64,000 bases of DNA from a candidate division TM6 bacterium GW2011_GWF2_43_87 (GTDB taxonomy: Bacteria; Babelota; Babeliae; Babelales; Babelaceae). This document shows, piece after piece, positions 36,473 through 44,116 of this stretch. Position 1 is the stretch's first letter, and each line of letters opens with the position of its first letter. The stretch spans positions 310,001 to 374,000 of the forward strand of contig LCGZ01000001.1 of assembly GCA_001000065.1 (NCBI GenBank), written 5' to 3'. Under the pieces are notes generated by a model that was not told the DNA's origin, ran no database searches, and was given only the letters and a program-made list of their open reading frames with translations. Made by a program: the position numbers and the translations under genes.

Positions 36473-37036
36473 ATGCGACACCCACTACTACTGTGCGCTT
36501 TTTTGACATATACTTCGCTTCAAGGATACGATGAAATAGATAATCTAGCACAAGCATTGAAGAATATTGCAGAAACGGAAGACGCACTTATGACGGCTAT
36601 AAAACATTATGCGCCCATAACAGCGATTAAAGACTTGCTAAACAAAAAAGCCGACGTCAACTCCCACGGTTTAAATGATCGCACTCCTCTACACGAAGCC
36701 TGCGATCAAGATAATCTTGCCCTGATTACCCTTCTTATTCATAACGGCGCTAACGTTAAGGCAACCGATGTCAACGGGATAACCCCCCTTCATCTAGCCT
36801 ATGGTATTGAGGCAATAAAGCTCTTAATTACTAACGGGGCTGACATCAACGCTGCAGACAAAATGGGGTTAACACCCCTTCATAGTGCGGCCGACTTTCC
36901 TAATTTTCAGGCAGTAGAGCTACTCATTAAAAACGGTGCCAATATCAAAGCAATTGACAAGAGCGGAAAAGGACCACTCGCATGGTCACGGTGCTCAAAA
37001 ATCACCTTATTATTAAAAAACAAAGGGGCTGCCTGA
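36473..37036 (+). CDS. Short exported ankyrin-repeat protein
   Basis: The 187-residue product starts with AAGGAG five bases before the ATG and a short signal peptide (MRHPLLLCAFLTYTSLQG). Four or five ankyrin repeats follow (DRTPLHEACDQDNLALITLL; VNGITPLHLAYG; KMGLTPLHSAADF). It ends abruptly at LLLKNKGAA, where the relatives would continue, and lacks the shared C-terminal module. The downstream DNA keeps an open frame in another phase up to 37221, so a frameshift near the A run at 37014-37020 may have shortened it. Confidence 0.75.
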   Translation: MRHPLLLCAFLTYTSLQGYDEIDNLAQALKNIAETEDALMTAIKHYAPITAIKDLLNKKADVNSHGLNDRTPLHEACDQDNLALITLLIHNGANVKATDVNGITPLHLAYGIEAIKLLITNGADINAADKMGLTPLHSAADFPNFQAVELLIKNGANIKAIDKSGKGPLAWSRCSKITLLLKNKGAA

Positions 37037-37457
37037 TTCGCAGTTCACATACCCAGCTAAAACAGACCAAAAAACCGATCTTAGAGGATACAGCTCTTGA
37101 GATTACCGACTACCAAATCCAAAGATCAAGAGACATGGGAAAAAAGATTTTAAAAATGTGCATTTTCAACCAAAAAAGGGGTCCCATGAAACGCATTATT
37201 GACCATTTTTTAACACAATGAAAACAAACCGATTCACAAAACCCTTATTAATACGAGGGGCGCGACAAAATTTGTTCCTACCCTTTGTATGCAATAAGCA
37301 AAGTCATGAGCGATAAAGATACCGAAATCAAGGATGCCATAAGTAGCCTAATGTAAATACATTAGAGAGAGCTCATAAACCAGATTTAAGTAGTTAAACC
37401 TTCTTGGCAATAAATAGAATGGGAAAATAAAAAGTGGATCAAGGGCCGTGCACCTTG
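37037..37457. other. Region with possible gene remnant and second 61-bp repeat
   Basis: After the short ankyrin gene, the plus strand is open to 37221 in a shifted frame, with protein-like phrases such as EDTALEITDYQIQRSRDMGK; this contains the second copy of the 61-bp repeat (37096-37156) and may be a broken C-terminus. No ribosome-binding site is visible. At 37348-37365 there is a short perfect palindrome (CTAATGTA/TACATTAG). Nothing else is recognised. Confidence 0.4.
37096..37156 (+). repeat. 61-bp perfect direct repeat, copy 2
   Basis: It is identical to 35232-35292 and in the same orientation, about 1.86 kb away, flanking the HD-domain and short ankyrin genes. This copy sits in the open frame downstream of the ankyrin gene, so it is probably the source copy. 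Confidence 0.85.
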
Positions 37458-37534
<77 letters not shown>

Positions 37535-37592
37535 CTATGAATTCACCTGTTTACTATACACTAGAAATAAATCTAGTTCAAAGGGCTTTTTA

Positions 37593-39116
37593 TTAGTTTG
37601 TTACAGGAGATGAAACAAACACCTCCATAAACTCACGCGCAACCTCTCGAAGTGAATTAAGAGTCTCTGGTGATAAATCCTTCGTCTCTTCAATAGTCTT
37701 ATAGATTGCAGAGTACACAGATCTAACATAACTAATAAATTGTATTACGCAGTCTCTGACACGCTTTAGCTCAATTTTGTCCAAGAAATTCTCACGTAGC
37801 AAGAATAGCTGCAATGATTGATCTATAAACGTAAGCGTCTCAAACTGCGGCTGTTTTAAAAGCTCGACTACCACGGCACCACGAGCCAATCGACGTTGCG
37901 AAGTTGCATCTAACTCAGAGCCAAACTGCGAGAAGGATAACAACTCATTATATTGAGCAAGCTCAAGACGTAATGCACGTGTCATCTTCTTAATAGCCTT
38001 AGTTTGAGCCGCTCCCCCTACACGAGAAACCGAAAGCTCAACGTTCACAGAAGGAAGCACACCCGCGTTAAAAAGCTTAGTATCAAGAAAGATCTGCCCG
38101 TCTGTAATAGATATCAAGTTGGTTGGAATATAGGCCGTAATATCATCTCCCTGCACCTGCACTATCGGCAATGCCGTAAGAGACCCCCCTTTAGCAAGCC
38201 TTCCAGCCCGTTCTAAAAGACGAGAATGCAAATAAAAAACGTCGCCAGGATAAGCTTCACGTCCAGGTGGACGACGCATTAAAAGTGAAATTTCACGATA
38301 AGCAACCGCATGATTACTAAGGTCATCGTAGACGACCAATACATCCTTGCCTTGCTCACGGAAAAATTCACCAATGGTCGTCGCAACATACGGTGCTAGA
38401 TAGCGATTTAAGGCGGACGTACTTGCGTCTGCACTTACCACTACACTATACTCAAGAGCACCATTCTCTTCAAAAAGACGAACTATACGTGCCAAATTCG
38501 CTTGACGCTGACCAATCGAAACATAGATGCAATAAACCCCTTTGCCCTTTTGATGCAAAATTGTATCAAGCGCAAGAGCCGTTTTACCAGTGCTTCTATT
38601 GCCCACAATAAGTTCACGCTGTCCCCTGCCAATTGGCACAAGAGCATCAACTACCGTTATTCCCGTTTCAAGGGGCTGATCAATAGGCGTACGATCAATA
38701 ATGCCGGGGATATCAACTTCAATAGGCCACTTAGCTTCACAAGCCAAATCACCTAAAGCATCAATTGGCATTCCTATTGCATCGATAACACGACCCAATA
38801 ATTGATAACCTACAGGAGCCCTAAAAACCCCACCTGTTCTTCGAACAATTTCTTGCTCGTTAACCGCGATATGGGAATAAAGAAGAAAAACAACAACGTG
38901 ATCCTCTTTAAGATCAAGGACTATACCCTGGTTTCCACCCTCAAATTGTACAAGTTCACCATAGACCGCCGTCGAAAGACCATGAACTCGACAATTTTCG
39001 TCACCTACCTGGACAACACGGCCAATCTCCTGGAGCTCAAGCTCTGACTTCCCCATCTTCAACTCTCTGAGCGAACGCTCAAACAGTGAAACGAGGTCAG
39101 TACTCTTTATTTCCAT
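37593..39116 (-). CDS. atpA: F-type ATP synthase subunit alpha
   Basis: The 507 residues are typical of AtpA. The P-loop is GNRSTGKTALALDTI (canonical GDRQTGKT; Asn and Ser variants here). Other family phrases are VDALVPIGRGQRELIVG, YVSIGQR, LLMRRPPGREAYPGDVFYLH and SLTALPIVQVQGDDITAYIP. It forms the non-catalytic part of the F1 hexamer. Last gene of the operon dNK-atpE-atpF'-atpF-atpH-atpA; 9 bases after atpH. The usual following genes for gamma, beta and epsilon are not here; the tRNA-Arg gene comes next. Confidence 0.97.
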   Translation of the reverse strand: MEIKSTDLVSLFERSLRELKMGKSELELQEIGRVVQVGDENCRVHGLSTAVYGELVQFEGGNQGIVLDLKEDHVVVFLLYSHIAVNEQEIVRRTGGVFRAPVGYQLLGRVIDAIGMPIDALGDLACEAKWPIEVDIPGIIDRTPIDQPLETGITVVDALVPIGRGQRELIVGNRSTGKTALALDTILHQKGKGVYCIYVSIGQRQANLARIVRLFEENGALEYSVVVSADASTSALNRYLAPYVATTIGEFFREQGKDVLVVYDDLSNHAVAYREISLLMRRPPGREAYPGDVFYLHSRLLERAGRLAKGGSLTALPIVQVQGDDITAYIPTNLISITDGQIFLDTKLFNAGVLPSVNVELSVSRVGGAAQTKAIKKMTRALRLELAQYNELLSFSQFGSELDATSQRRLARGAVVVELLKQPQFETLTFIDQSLQLFLLRENFLDKIELKRVRDCVIQFISYVRSVYSAIYKTIEETKDLSPETLNSLREVAREFMEVFVSSPVTN

Positions 39117-39125
39117 ACATCACCT

Positions 39126-39638
39126 TTATTGCAACTGTTCTATCGCCCGCAGCTGACTTGAAACAGAATGTTCCCATATCAACGAGTCCCCCTCAACCCG
39201 TATCCCTGCCACTAGACCTCGGTCAACCACAGTTGTGTAAAAAATACGCTTGCCCGAAGCATGCTCAAGAAACGTACACAGAGCCTTCTTTTGCTCGTCC
39301 ATCAATTTATGCGACGATTTTATCAGGCAAAATTCTAACCCATGCTGCTCTTTATACTGTTTCGCAAAACTACGAACAACCGCCACAAAAAGCTCTTCAT
39401 GTTTTTGTGACGTTAACAGCTTCAAAAGCAGATCAAAATTACATCTATCTAACTCAAAAATATGTGCAATTCGCAAAAACATTTCAGATTCTAGACCCAT
39501 CAGGTCAGACTGGTAACGATTGAGAAAGAAAACAAATGCATCAAGACGCCACGCAAGATCCTCATGGGCTTCACAAGCAGAATAGCGTAAAAGCGCACAC
39601 GCATACCGAGCTGCAAGCAATTCATGCACCACGTCCAT
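39126..39638 (-). CDS. atpH: F-type ATP synthase subunit delta
   Basis: The ATG at 39638 is preferred (AAGGAG upstream; overlaps the atpF stop by 17 bases), giving 170 residues. The sequence is divergent, but the size, position between b and alpha, N-terminal helical bundle (AARYACALLRYS) and C-terminal VDRGLVAGIRVEGDSLIWEH segment fit the OSCP/delta family (canonical DpxLIGGxxxxxGd). It links the peripheral stalk to F1. Confidence 0.85.
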   Translation of the reverse strand: MDVVHELLAARYACALLRYSACEAHEDLAWRLDAFVFFLNRYQSDLMGLESEMFLRIAHIFELDRCNFDLLLKLLTSQKHEELFVAVVRSFAKQYKEQHGLEFCLIKSSHKLMDEQKKALCTFLEHASGKRIFYTTVVDRGLVAGIRVEGDSLIWEHSVSSQLRAIEQLQ

Positions 39639-40128
39639 AGGACTCCTTAGTTCTTTGTTCGACCACTTTGATAACACCTTCTATATAGGCATCTCCAGCT
39701 CGGTCTTTCTGAAAAAAGTCATACAGCTCAAGACGCGCTTGAGCCAAGGCCTGCGGAACCACTCGAGCACGAATACGCTGCATAGCAGCACGCTCGCGCC
39801 CCTTTTTAAACCGCTCTTCTGCCAATACAAGCACCCGGGCACTCTCGAGCTTTAAAGCTTCTTGCCGCTCAATCTCCGCCTGCTTCCACTGCACAACTTT
39901 TCCCAAAACCTCTTGATACGTCTGCTCTCGTCTTTCGCGTTCCTCTTGAATATGTGCAAGCTTTTCAAAAAACTCCTCACGAAGTTTTTCCGCTGCTAAA
40001 CGCTGAGCACGACGATCACGAATATCTCGAATGAATTTAGGAAGAAATTGCGAATAAAAGACATATCCCAGAAGTGCTAACAACACTCCAAAGTTTAACC
40101 ACGAAAAAATGAGATCAACAAAAGACAT
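39622..40128 (-). CDS. atpF: F-type ATP synthase subunit b
   Basis: The 168-residue product has one N-terminal membrane helix (about 5-28; SWLNFGVLLALLGYVFYSQF), then a long charged helix rich in Arg, Glu and Lys (about 35-150), the hallmark of subunit b. Its ATG overlaps the stop of the upstream b-like gene. It forms the peripheral stalk as a dimer, here probably with the b-like partner. Confidence 0.88.
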   Translation of the reverse strand: MSFVDLIFSWLNFGVLLALLGYVFYSQFLPKFIRDIRDRRAQRLAAEKLREEFFEKLAHIQEERERREQTYQEVLGKVVQWKQAEIERQEALKLESARVLVLAEERFKKGRERAAMQRIRARVVPQALAQARLELYDFFQKDRAGDAYIEGVIKVVEQRTKESYGRGA

Positions 40129-40499
40129 TAGTTTCCTCCAGAAACATGCTCTACTAGAACATCCTTAAGGTCTGTCATTAGCTTTTTTTCGTCCACCGTA
40201 CCAAAAGAGACAACCACCGGTTCAGCTCTCACCCGCTCAGCTACCACTACCTTTACCGGCAAAGGCATTCGCGAACGGAGCACCCCACAATGGCGTGACC
40301 ATTGGTCCCTTACCAAAGCATTTTGCAGATCAACCTCTTCCTCAAGTAACGCCAAATCACGCTTGATAGAACGATCTGAGTCGTCAATATTACGCAGAAC
40401 CTTCAGCCCCGGCTTGAGCAAAACATGCTTCAAAATGAGGTAAGCGATGAAAAAATGCACTATCTGAAGCAATAATAGCGCATTAGGCGCATCAATCAT
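40128..40499 (-). CDS. Second b-type subunit (b') of ATP synthase
   Basis: The 123 residues comprise an N-terminal membrane helix (LLLLQIVHFFIAYLILKHVL, about 8-27) and a short charged helical domain. Position between atpE and atpF and overlap with atpF support a b or b' subunit. It is much shorter than a normal b subunit (about 156-180) and has a beta-rich end (VKVVVAERVRAEPVVVSFG) that is unlike a coiled coil. The role as b' is therefore inference from context and the membrane helix. Confidence 0.65.
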   Translation of the reverse strand: MIDAPNALLLLQIVHFFIAYLILKHVLLKPGLKVLRNIDDSDRSIKRDLALLEEEVDLQNALVRDQWSRHCGVLRSRMPLPVKVVVAERVRAEPVVVSFGTVDEKKLMTDLKDVLVEHVSGGN

Positions 40500-40507
40500 T
40501 GCTCATC

Positions 40508-40756
40508 TCACTTAGCAAAGAGGATGAGTGCACCCGAAATAAGCAGTGCATAGATCGCCATCGTTTCAATCAAGATAAGCGCCAAAAACATAGTCGCGCG
40601 TATATTCCCTGCGCTCTCTGGGTACTTACCAATATTCTCACATGCACGAGACGCTACTAACCCTTGTGCAAGGGCAGAGCCAAACGTGCCCATGCCTATG
40701 GCAAGTGCGGCCCCAATAAATCCTGCTGCTTTAGCAATAAATAAATACTCTTCCAT
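40508..40756 (-). CDS. atpE: F-type ATP synthase subunit c (possible Na+-binding type)
   Basis: The 82-residue hairpin has helix 1 at about 5-38 (AIGMGTFGSALAQG) and helix 2 at about 52-80. The ion-binding carboxylate is E64 in LILIETMAIYALL. Compared with the sodium-binding c subunit of Ilyobacter tartaricus (Q32, E65, S66, Y70), this protein has Q31, E64, T65 and Y69 at a constant offset of one, so the known Na+ ligand pattern is present. AAGGGAG precedes the ATG. Experimental ion specificity is unknown. Confidence 0.95.
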   Translation of the reverse strand: MEEYLFIAKAAGFIGAALAIGMGTFGSALAQGLVASRACENIGKYPESAGNIRATMFLALILIETMAIYALLISGALILFAK

Positions 40757-40768
40757 AAGAAGACTCCC

Positions 40769-41473
40769 TTAAAGTCGAGTTTGCGAGGCAACCAACGTCT
40801 CGCTCGTCGGCAATCCAGTATAAGAACTAACAAATTCTGCTACACGTTCCGCATGACACTGCTGCAACTGTTCATCCGATTCAAAGTCTTGATCACAATC
40901 AAGGACCAAAACAGGAACTTCTTGTACAAAAGAGAACACATCCCGCTTGTGAATCAACCAGGATTCATGTTTTTTGTGAAGTAATTGGAGATAATCCAAA
41001 GAAACTAATTTTTCCTCAATACGATTACGCTTGGTCAGACGCCCAAAACAGATCTCTGGCTCCGCTCTAAGATAAATAAATCCCGCCGGTTTTTCAACAC
41101 GATTTTCAACAAACCACCCAAACCAGTCGTTATAAAGCGCCCACTCTAAATTGGTCATCATTCCAAGTTCGTACGCATTTTCTGCAAAACAATAATCGGC
41201 AAAAACTGACCGTTCTGCAAGAATAAATGGCTTATTGCTTTTCCGCATATGCTCTTCTAAAGACATAATACGAGTCATAAAAGCGTAGGTCTGGAACGTA
41301 TAGTTCCACCGCTTACCATCTTTGTAATAAGCATCAAAAAGATTTTCTCCGCCCACATTTTGCCAGGCTTCAAGAGATTCAAAAACCACATGCGTCTTTA
41401 AAAGCGCCCCCATCTTCTTTAAAAACGTTGACTTTCCCGCGCCAATATTTCCTTCAACTACAAAAAACGCCAT
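40769..41473 (-). CDS. Deoxynucleoside kinase
   Basis: The 234-residue product is a P-loop kinase with GNIGAGKST at 8-16, an ERS triad (87-89, equivalent to DRS/ERS of deoxynucleoside kinases), a WxxWFxWF segment, and an arginine-rich lid (RLTKRNRIEEK). It phosphorylates deoxynucleosides to monophosphates for salvage. The exact base specificity cannot be read. It is the first gene of the ATP-synthase operon, 12 bases before atpE, with GGAG nine bases before its ATG. Dependence on host nucleosides is a reasonable inference. Confidence 0.88.
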   Translation of the reverse strand: MAFFVVEGNIGAGKSTFLKKMGALLKTHVVFESLEAWQNVGGENLFDAYYKDGKRWNYTFQTYAFMTRIMSLEEHMRKSNKPFILAERSVFADYCFAENAYELGMMTNLEWALYNDWFGWFVENRVEKPAGFIYLRAEPEICFGRLTKRNRIEEKLVSLDYLQLLHKKHESWLIHKRDVFSFVQEVPVLVLDCDQDFESDEQLQQCHAERVAEFVSSYTGLPTSETLVASQTRL

Positions 41474-41639
41474 GGCTCAGATCTCCACCGCTTAAAAGCA
41501 ATCTTTCTTCAACCCTACGATACTACGCAGCAGATAAAAAATCGAATACTTTGTCACTCAAGTTAAATATTTGGTAGTCTATTGACTTGAATGCAAAGCA
41601 GTCTGTGCAACAAAACAGTATACCAGAAAAGCCTTTTTT

Positions 41640-43289
41640 ATGAAGATAAAAGCATATTTCTTTCTTTCTTTGATTCTCATAATCCCTTGTTTCTACCACC
41701 ACAATTTGCACACAGAAGAACTTTTACCCCCTCCAAAACCTTCTAATTCACCCCTTATTAATTCCTCTCAAGATTTTGATGCGGTGTCGTTCTTTGATAC
41801 AGATACCTACACCTACACCCCACTCCCCGCTGCAAATATAACTCGCAGTGGCCTTACCCCCATAAATATTCTCGAATTTGTAAATGCGGATATGTTGGAA
41901 CTTCTACAAAAAAACTTTTATAAATATACACATCCGGTAAATGTCCGCCCACTACTTGAACTTCCGGCATTAAGGCCGCCACAAGAGCCCTGCGGCTGCC
42001 ATAAAAGGCTCTGGAATTTCAACCTATTTTACAACCAAACACGAAAACAGTATCTAACCTCCCGCAGCCCCTACATAAAAGACTATCTAGCCTTTTCAGA
42101 CAAAGAATTCACCGATATTTTTGATAAAATTGCCGACATTTTTCACCAACTAGCGCCTGATCAGCCTATACCTAACCTACCCGAGATGCTCCATCTCTTT
42201 GATACAATAAAATTTGAAGAGCGACGCGCAGGGGCAATCTTTTCTGCTCTCAGAAACAGCGGCCCCTTCTCATTCTATGCAGCGCTACCGCTCTATTTTA
42301 TAGAACACAATTTCTATGTAACGCCTGGCGAACAGAATGCTATCGCAAATTCTGACTTCTTCAGAACCTATGTTGGCAGCGGCGGAGAAGACCACTCCGT
42401 AGAAGATTTTCTTACTAAACACGTAGTCCATGACTTTTTTGGCTTTGGCGACCTGCGGCTTAATGGAATGTGGAACCTTGAAAAAGAGTGCAGCAGACTA
42501 CGCCTAGGAGTTGAACTTTCGCTCCCCACATCAGCCATAATGACCGAACGCATGATCGGAGGCCCTCGCTGCATGATGCCCACGCAGCCAGATCTTGATA
42601 TTGTTAAAATTGCAAACCAGATAATAGATGGCGACTATGCCTACCAGCCAGAAATAATCGATCTAGGCGTCAACGCGCTTGACCGGCTTATTCTAGTAAC
42701 GGGAGATACCCGACTTGGCGAGGAGCAGGTTCGTTTTGGCCCCCGAATTGATTTTGACTTCAACCTCTCTCCCCATTTTGTTCTTCATCAAATGATGCTT
42801 CTTGAATATCAACCACGTTACACCTCTACACGGTTCTTCCGTGAAGCAAAATATGCCTCCCTCTTCAACCGAGACTACAAAAATCCTAATCAAGCAGACC
42901 AAAATATCCAATTTTTAGAACAACGAATCGTAAACATGCTCTACCCTCCTGCGCTTGAAACACGCATACTACCAACCTGCTCTCTTGAATACACTCTATC
43001 CGGTCAATGGATGTGCGGATGTGTGCATGGTGAAGTAGGATACGATTTGTGGTATAGAACAAGAGAAGGCGTCGAGATCATAGAATCAAACTATAACCCC
43101 TGCCCTTTTGATATTCAGGTCGCTCCACGCACAAAGGCTATGGAACATAAATTATTTGGATCCCTACTCTGGCGTCATGAAGGAGTCTGGCACACGGGAG
43201 ACTTTGGAGCCTCTTTGGATGGAACTATTGCCAACAAAGGAATTGGTAAAAGTTTAACCGTAAGCCTTATTGGCACCTTAACCTGGTAA
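41640..43289 (+). CDS. Predicted outer-membrane beta-barrel protein
   Basis: The 549-residue product has a signal peptide (about 1-24) and a proline-rich leader. The last 200 residues alternate polar and hydrophobic residues with glycines (RLRLGVELSLPTSA, GEVGYDLWYRTREGVEI, LFGSLLWRHEGVWHTGDFGA) and the final strand GKSLTVSLIGTLTW ends in Trp, the terminal aromatic that outer-membrane proteins use for assembly by the BAM complex. Two cysteine pairs (EPCGCHK and WMCGCVH) are unusual for a barrel. No clear ribosome-binding site precedes the ATG. No named family recognised. Confidence 0.7.
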   Translation: MKIKAYFFLSLILIIPCFYHHNLHTEELLPPPKPSNSPLINSSQDFDAVSFFDTDTYTYTPLPAANITRSGLTPINILEFVNADMLELLQKNFYKYTHPVNVRPLLELPALRPPQEPCGCHKRLWNFNLFYNQTRKQYLTSRSPYIKDYLAFSDKEFTDIFDKIADIFHQLAPDQPIPNLPEMLHLFDTIKFEERRAGAIFSALRNSGPFSFYAALPLYFIEHNFYVTPGEQNAIANSDFFRTYVGSGGEDHSVEDFLTKHVVHDFFGFGDLRLNGMWNLEKECSRLRLGVELSLPTSAIMTERMIGGPRCMMPTQPDLDIVKIANQIIDGDYAYQPEIIDLGVNALDRLILVTGDTRLGEEQVRFGPRIDFDFNLSPHFVLHQMMLLEYQPRYTSTRFFREAKYASLFNRDYKNPNQADQNIQFLEQRIVNMLYPPALETRILPTCSLEYTLSGQWMCGCVHGEVGYDLWYRTREGVEIIESNYNPCPFDIQVAPRTKAMEHKLFGSLLWRHEGVWHTGDFGASLDGTIANKGIGKSLTVSLIGTLTW

Positions 43290-43320
43290 CTTATTTTATC
43301 CTAAAAAAGGAGTACTACTT

Positions 43321-44004
43321 ATGAACGTACGCTTATGGTACGCTCTTGCACCACTTGTTCTATCTTCATTATGCATGGAAAACAGAGGAATTATGGCTCC
43401 AATCATACTTCCTGACACACCTATATTAAGAACCGTTGATAAAATGGGTTTCATAAACATAGGGCAAATTTTTACGTATGCTCAAAACATTATTGTTCTT
43501 CTTCAAGGAACCAAAAATCCTGAACAAGCAAGTAAATTAGCTGCAGCGTTTGACCTGCAACTCCCTATGCCACTAATACAAGGCAATAAAAGAACTAATC
43601 GCTTTGCGATTGTTCCTTACGGTGATGAATACCTAACCGTCAGAGAGCTTGCTGCTCTAGAAGAAAATGGAACCGGCGATCCTGTCCTTCTAGAAAAAGC
43701 TCTAAAATTCGCAATAGACGACTATGAAAAGCTTTCTCAGGATTATGTCGAAGAGATACAGACTGCAAAAGACTACATGACCAAACTCATAGACCATTGG
43801 TGCACAGCCCGAAATCGGCCTGATTCAATTTTACGTGACTGGGGATCTATTGATAATTCAGAATGCGAAAGTATGCACAAAACGCTAAACTCTTTCTCCA
43901 TTTTGACCCGATTCTTAGACGACCTGCTTCCATTCCTCAGAGACTTGATCGAAAACTGCCCCATCTCTCATAAGAAATACCGCGAGTCTTTGAAAAAGAA
44001 TTAA
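43321..44004 (+). CDS. Hypothetical, probably exported protein
   Basis: The 227-residue product starts at an ATG with AAGGAG upstream. A short N-terminal hydrophobic segment (LWYALAPLVLSSLCMEN) looks like a signal peptide. The rest is mostly alpha-helical (DPVLLEKALKFAIDDYEKLS and further helices to the end), with a few cysteines. It is 31 bases after the barrel gene, so the two may share a transcript that ends at the terminator 44021-44078. Function unknown. Confidence 0.7.
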   Translation: MNVRLWYALAPLVLSSLCMENRGIMAPIILPDTPILRTVDKMGFINIGQIFTYAQNIIVLLQGTKNPEQASKLAAAFDLQLPMPLIQGNKRTNRFAIVPYGDEYLTVRELAALEENGTGDPVLLEKALKFAIDDYEKLSQDYVEEIQTAKDYMTKLIDHWCTARNRPDSILRDWGSIDNSECESMHKTLNSFSILTRFLDDLLPFLRDLIENCPISHKKYRESLKKN

Positions 44005-44020
44005 TCTTTTACCAAATCTA

Positions 44021-44078
44021 AAAAGAACATGCGGTCCAGAAGGCACAATTTTCTGCCTCTTTGACCGCATGTTCTTTT
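44021..44078. terminator. Bidirectional rho-independent terminator
   Basis: AAAAGAACATGCGGTC (44021-44036) pairs with GACCGCATGTTCTTTT (44063-44078), and an inner AGGCA/TGCCT stem folds the loop. A and T tracts at both ends suit the convergent genes ending at 44004 and 44117. Confidence 0.9.
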
Positions 44079-44116
44079 TATTCTTATGCCTCTTCTTGCC
44101 TATGCTCAAAGAAACA

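Noticed and set aside
35232-37156. Insertion sequence bounded by the 61-bp repeats
   Set aside because: The enclosed genes are HD-domain and ankyrin genes without any transposase, and the repeats are direct without inverted ends.
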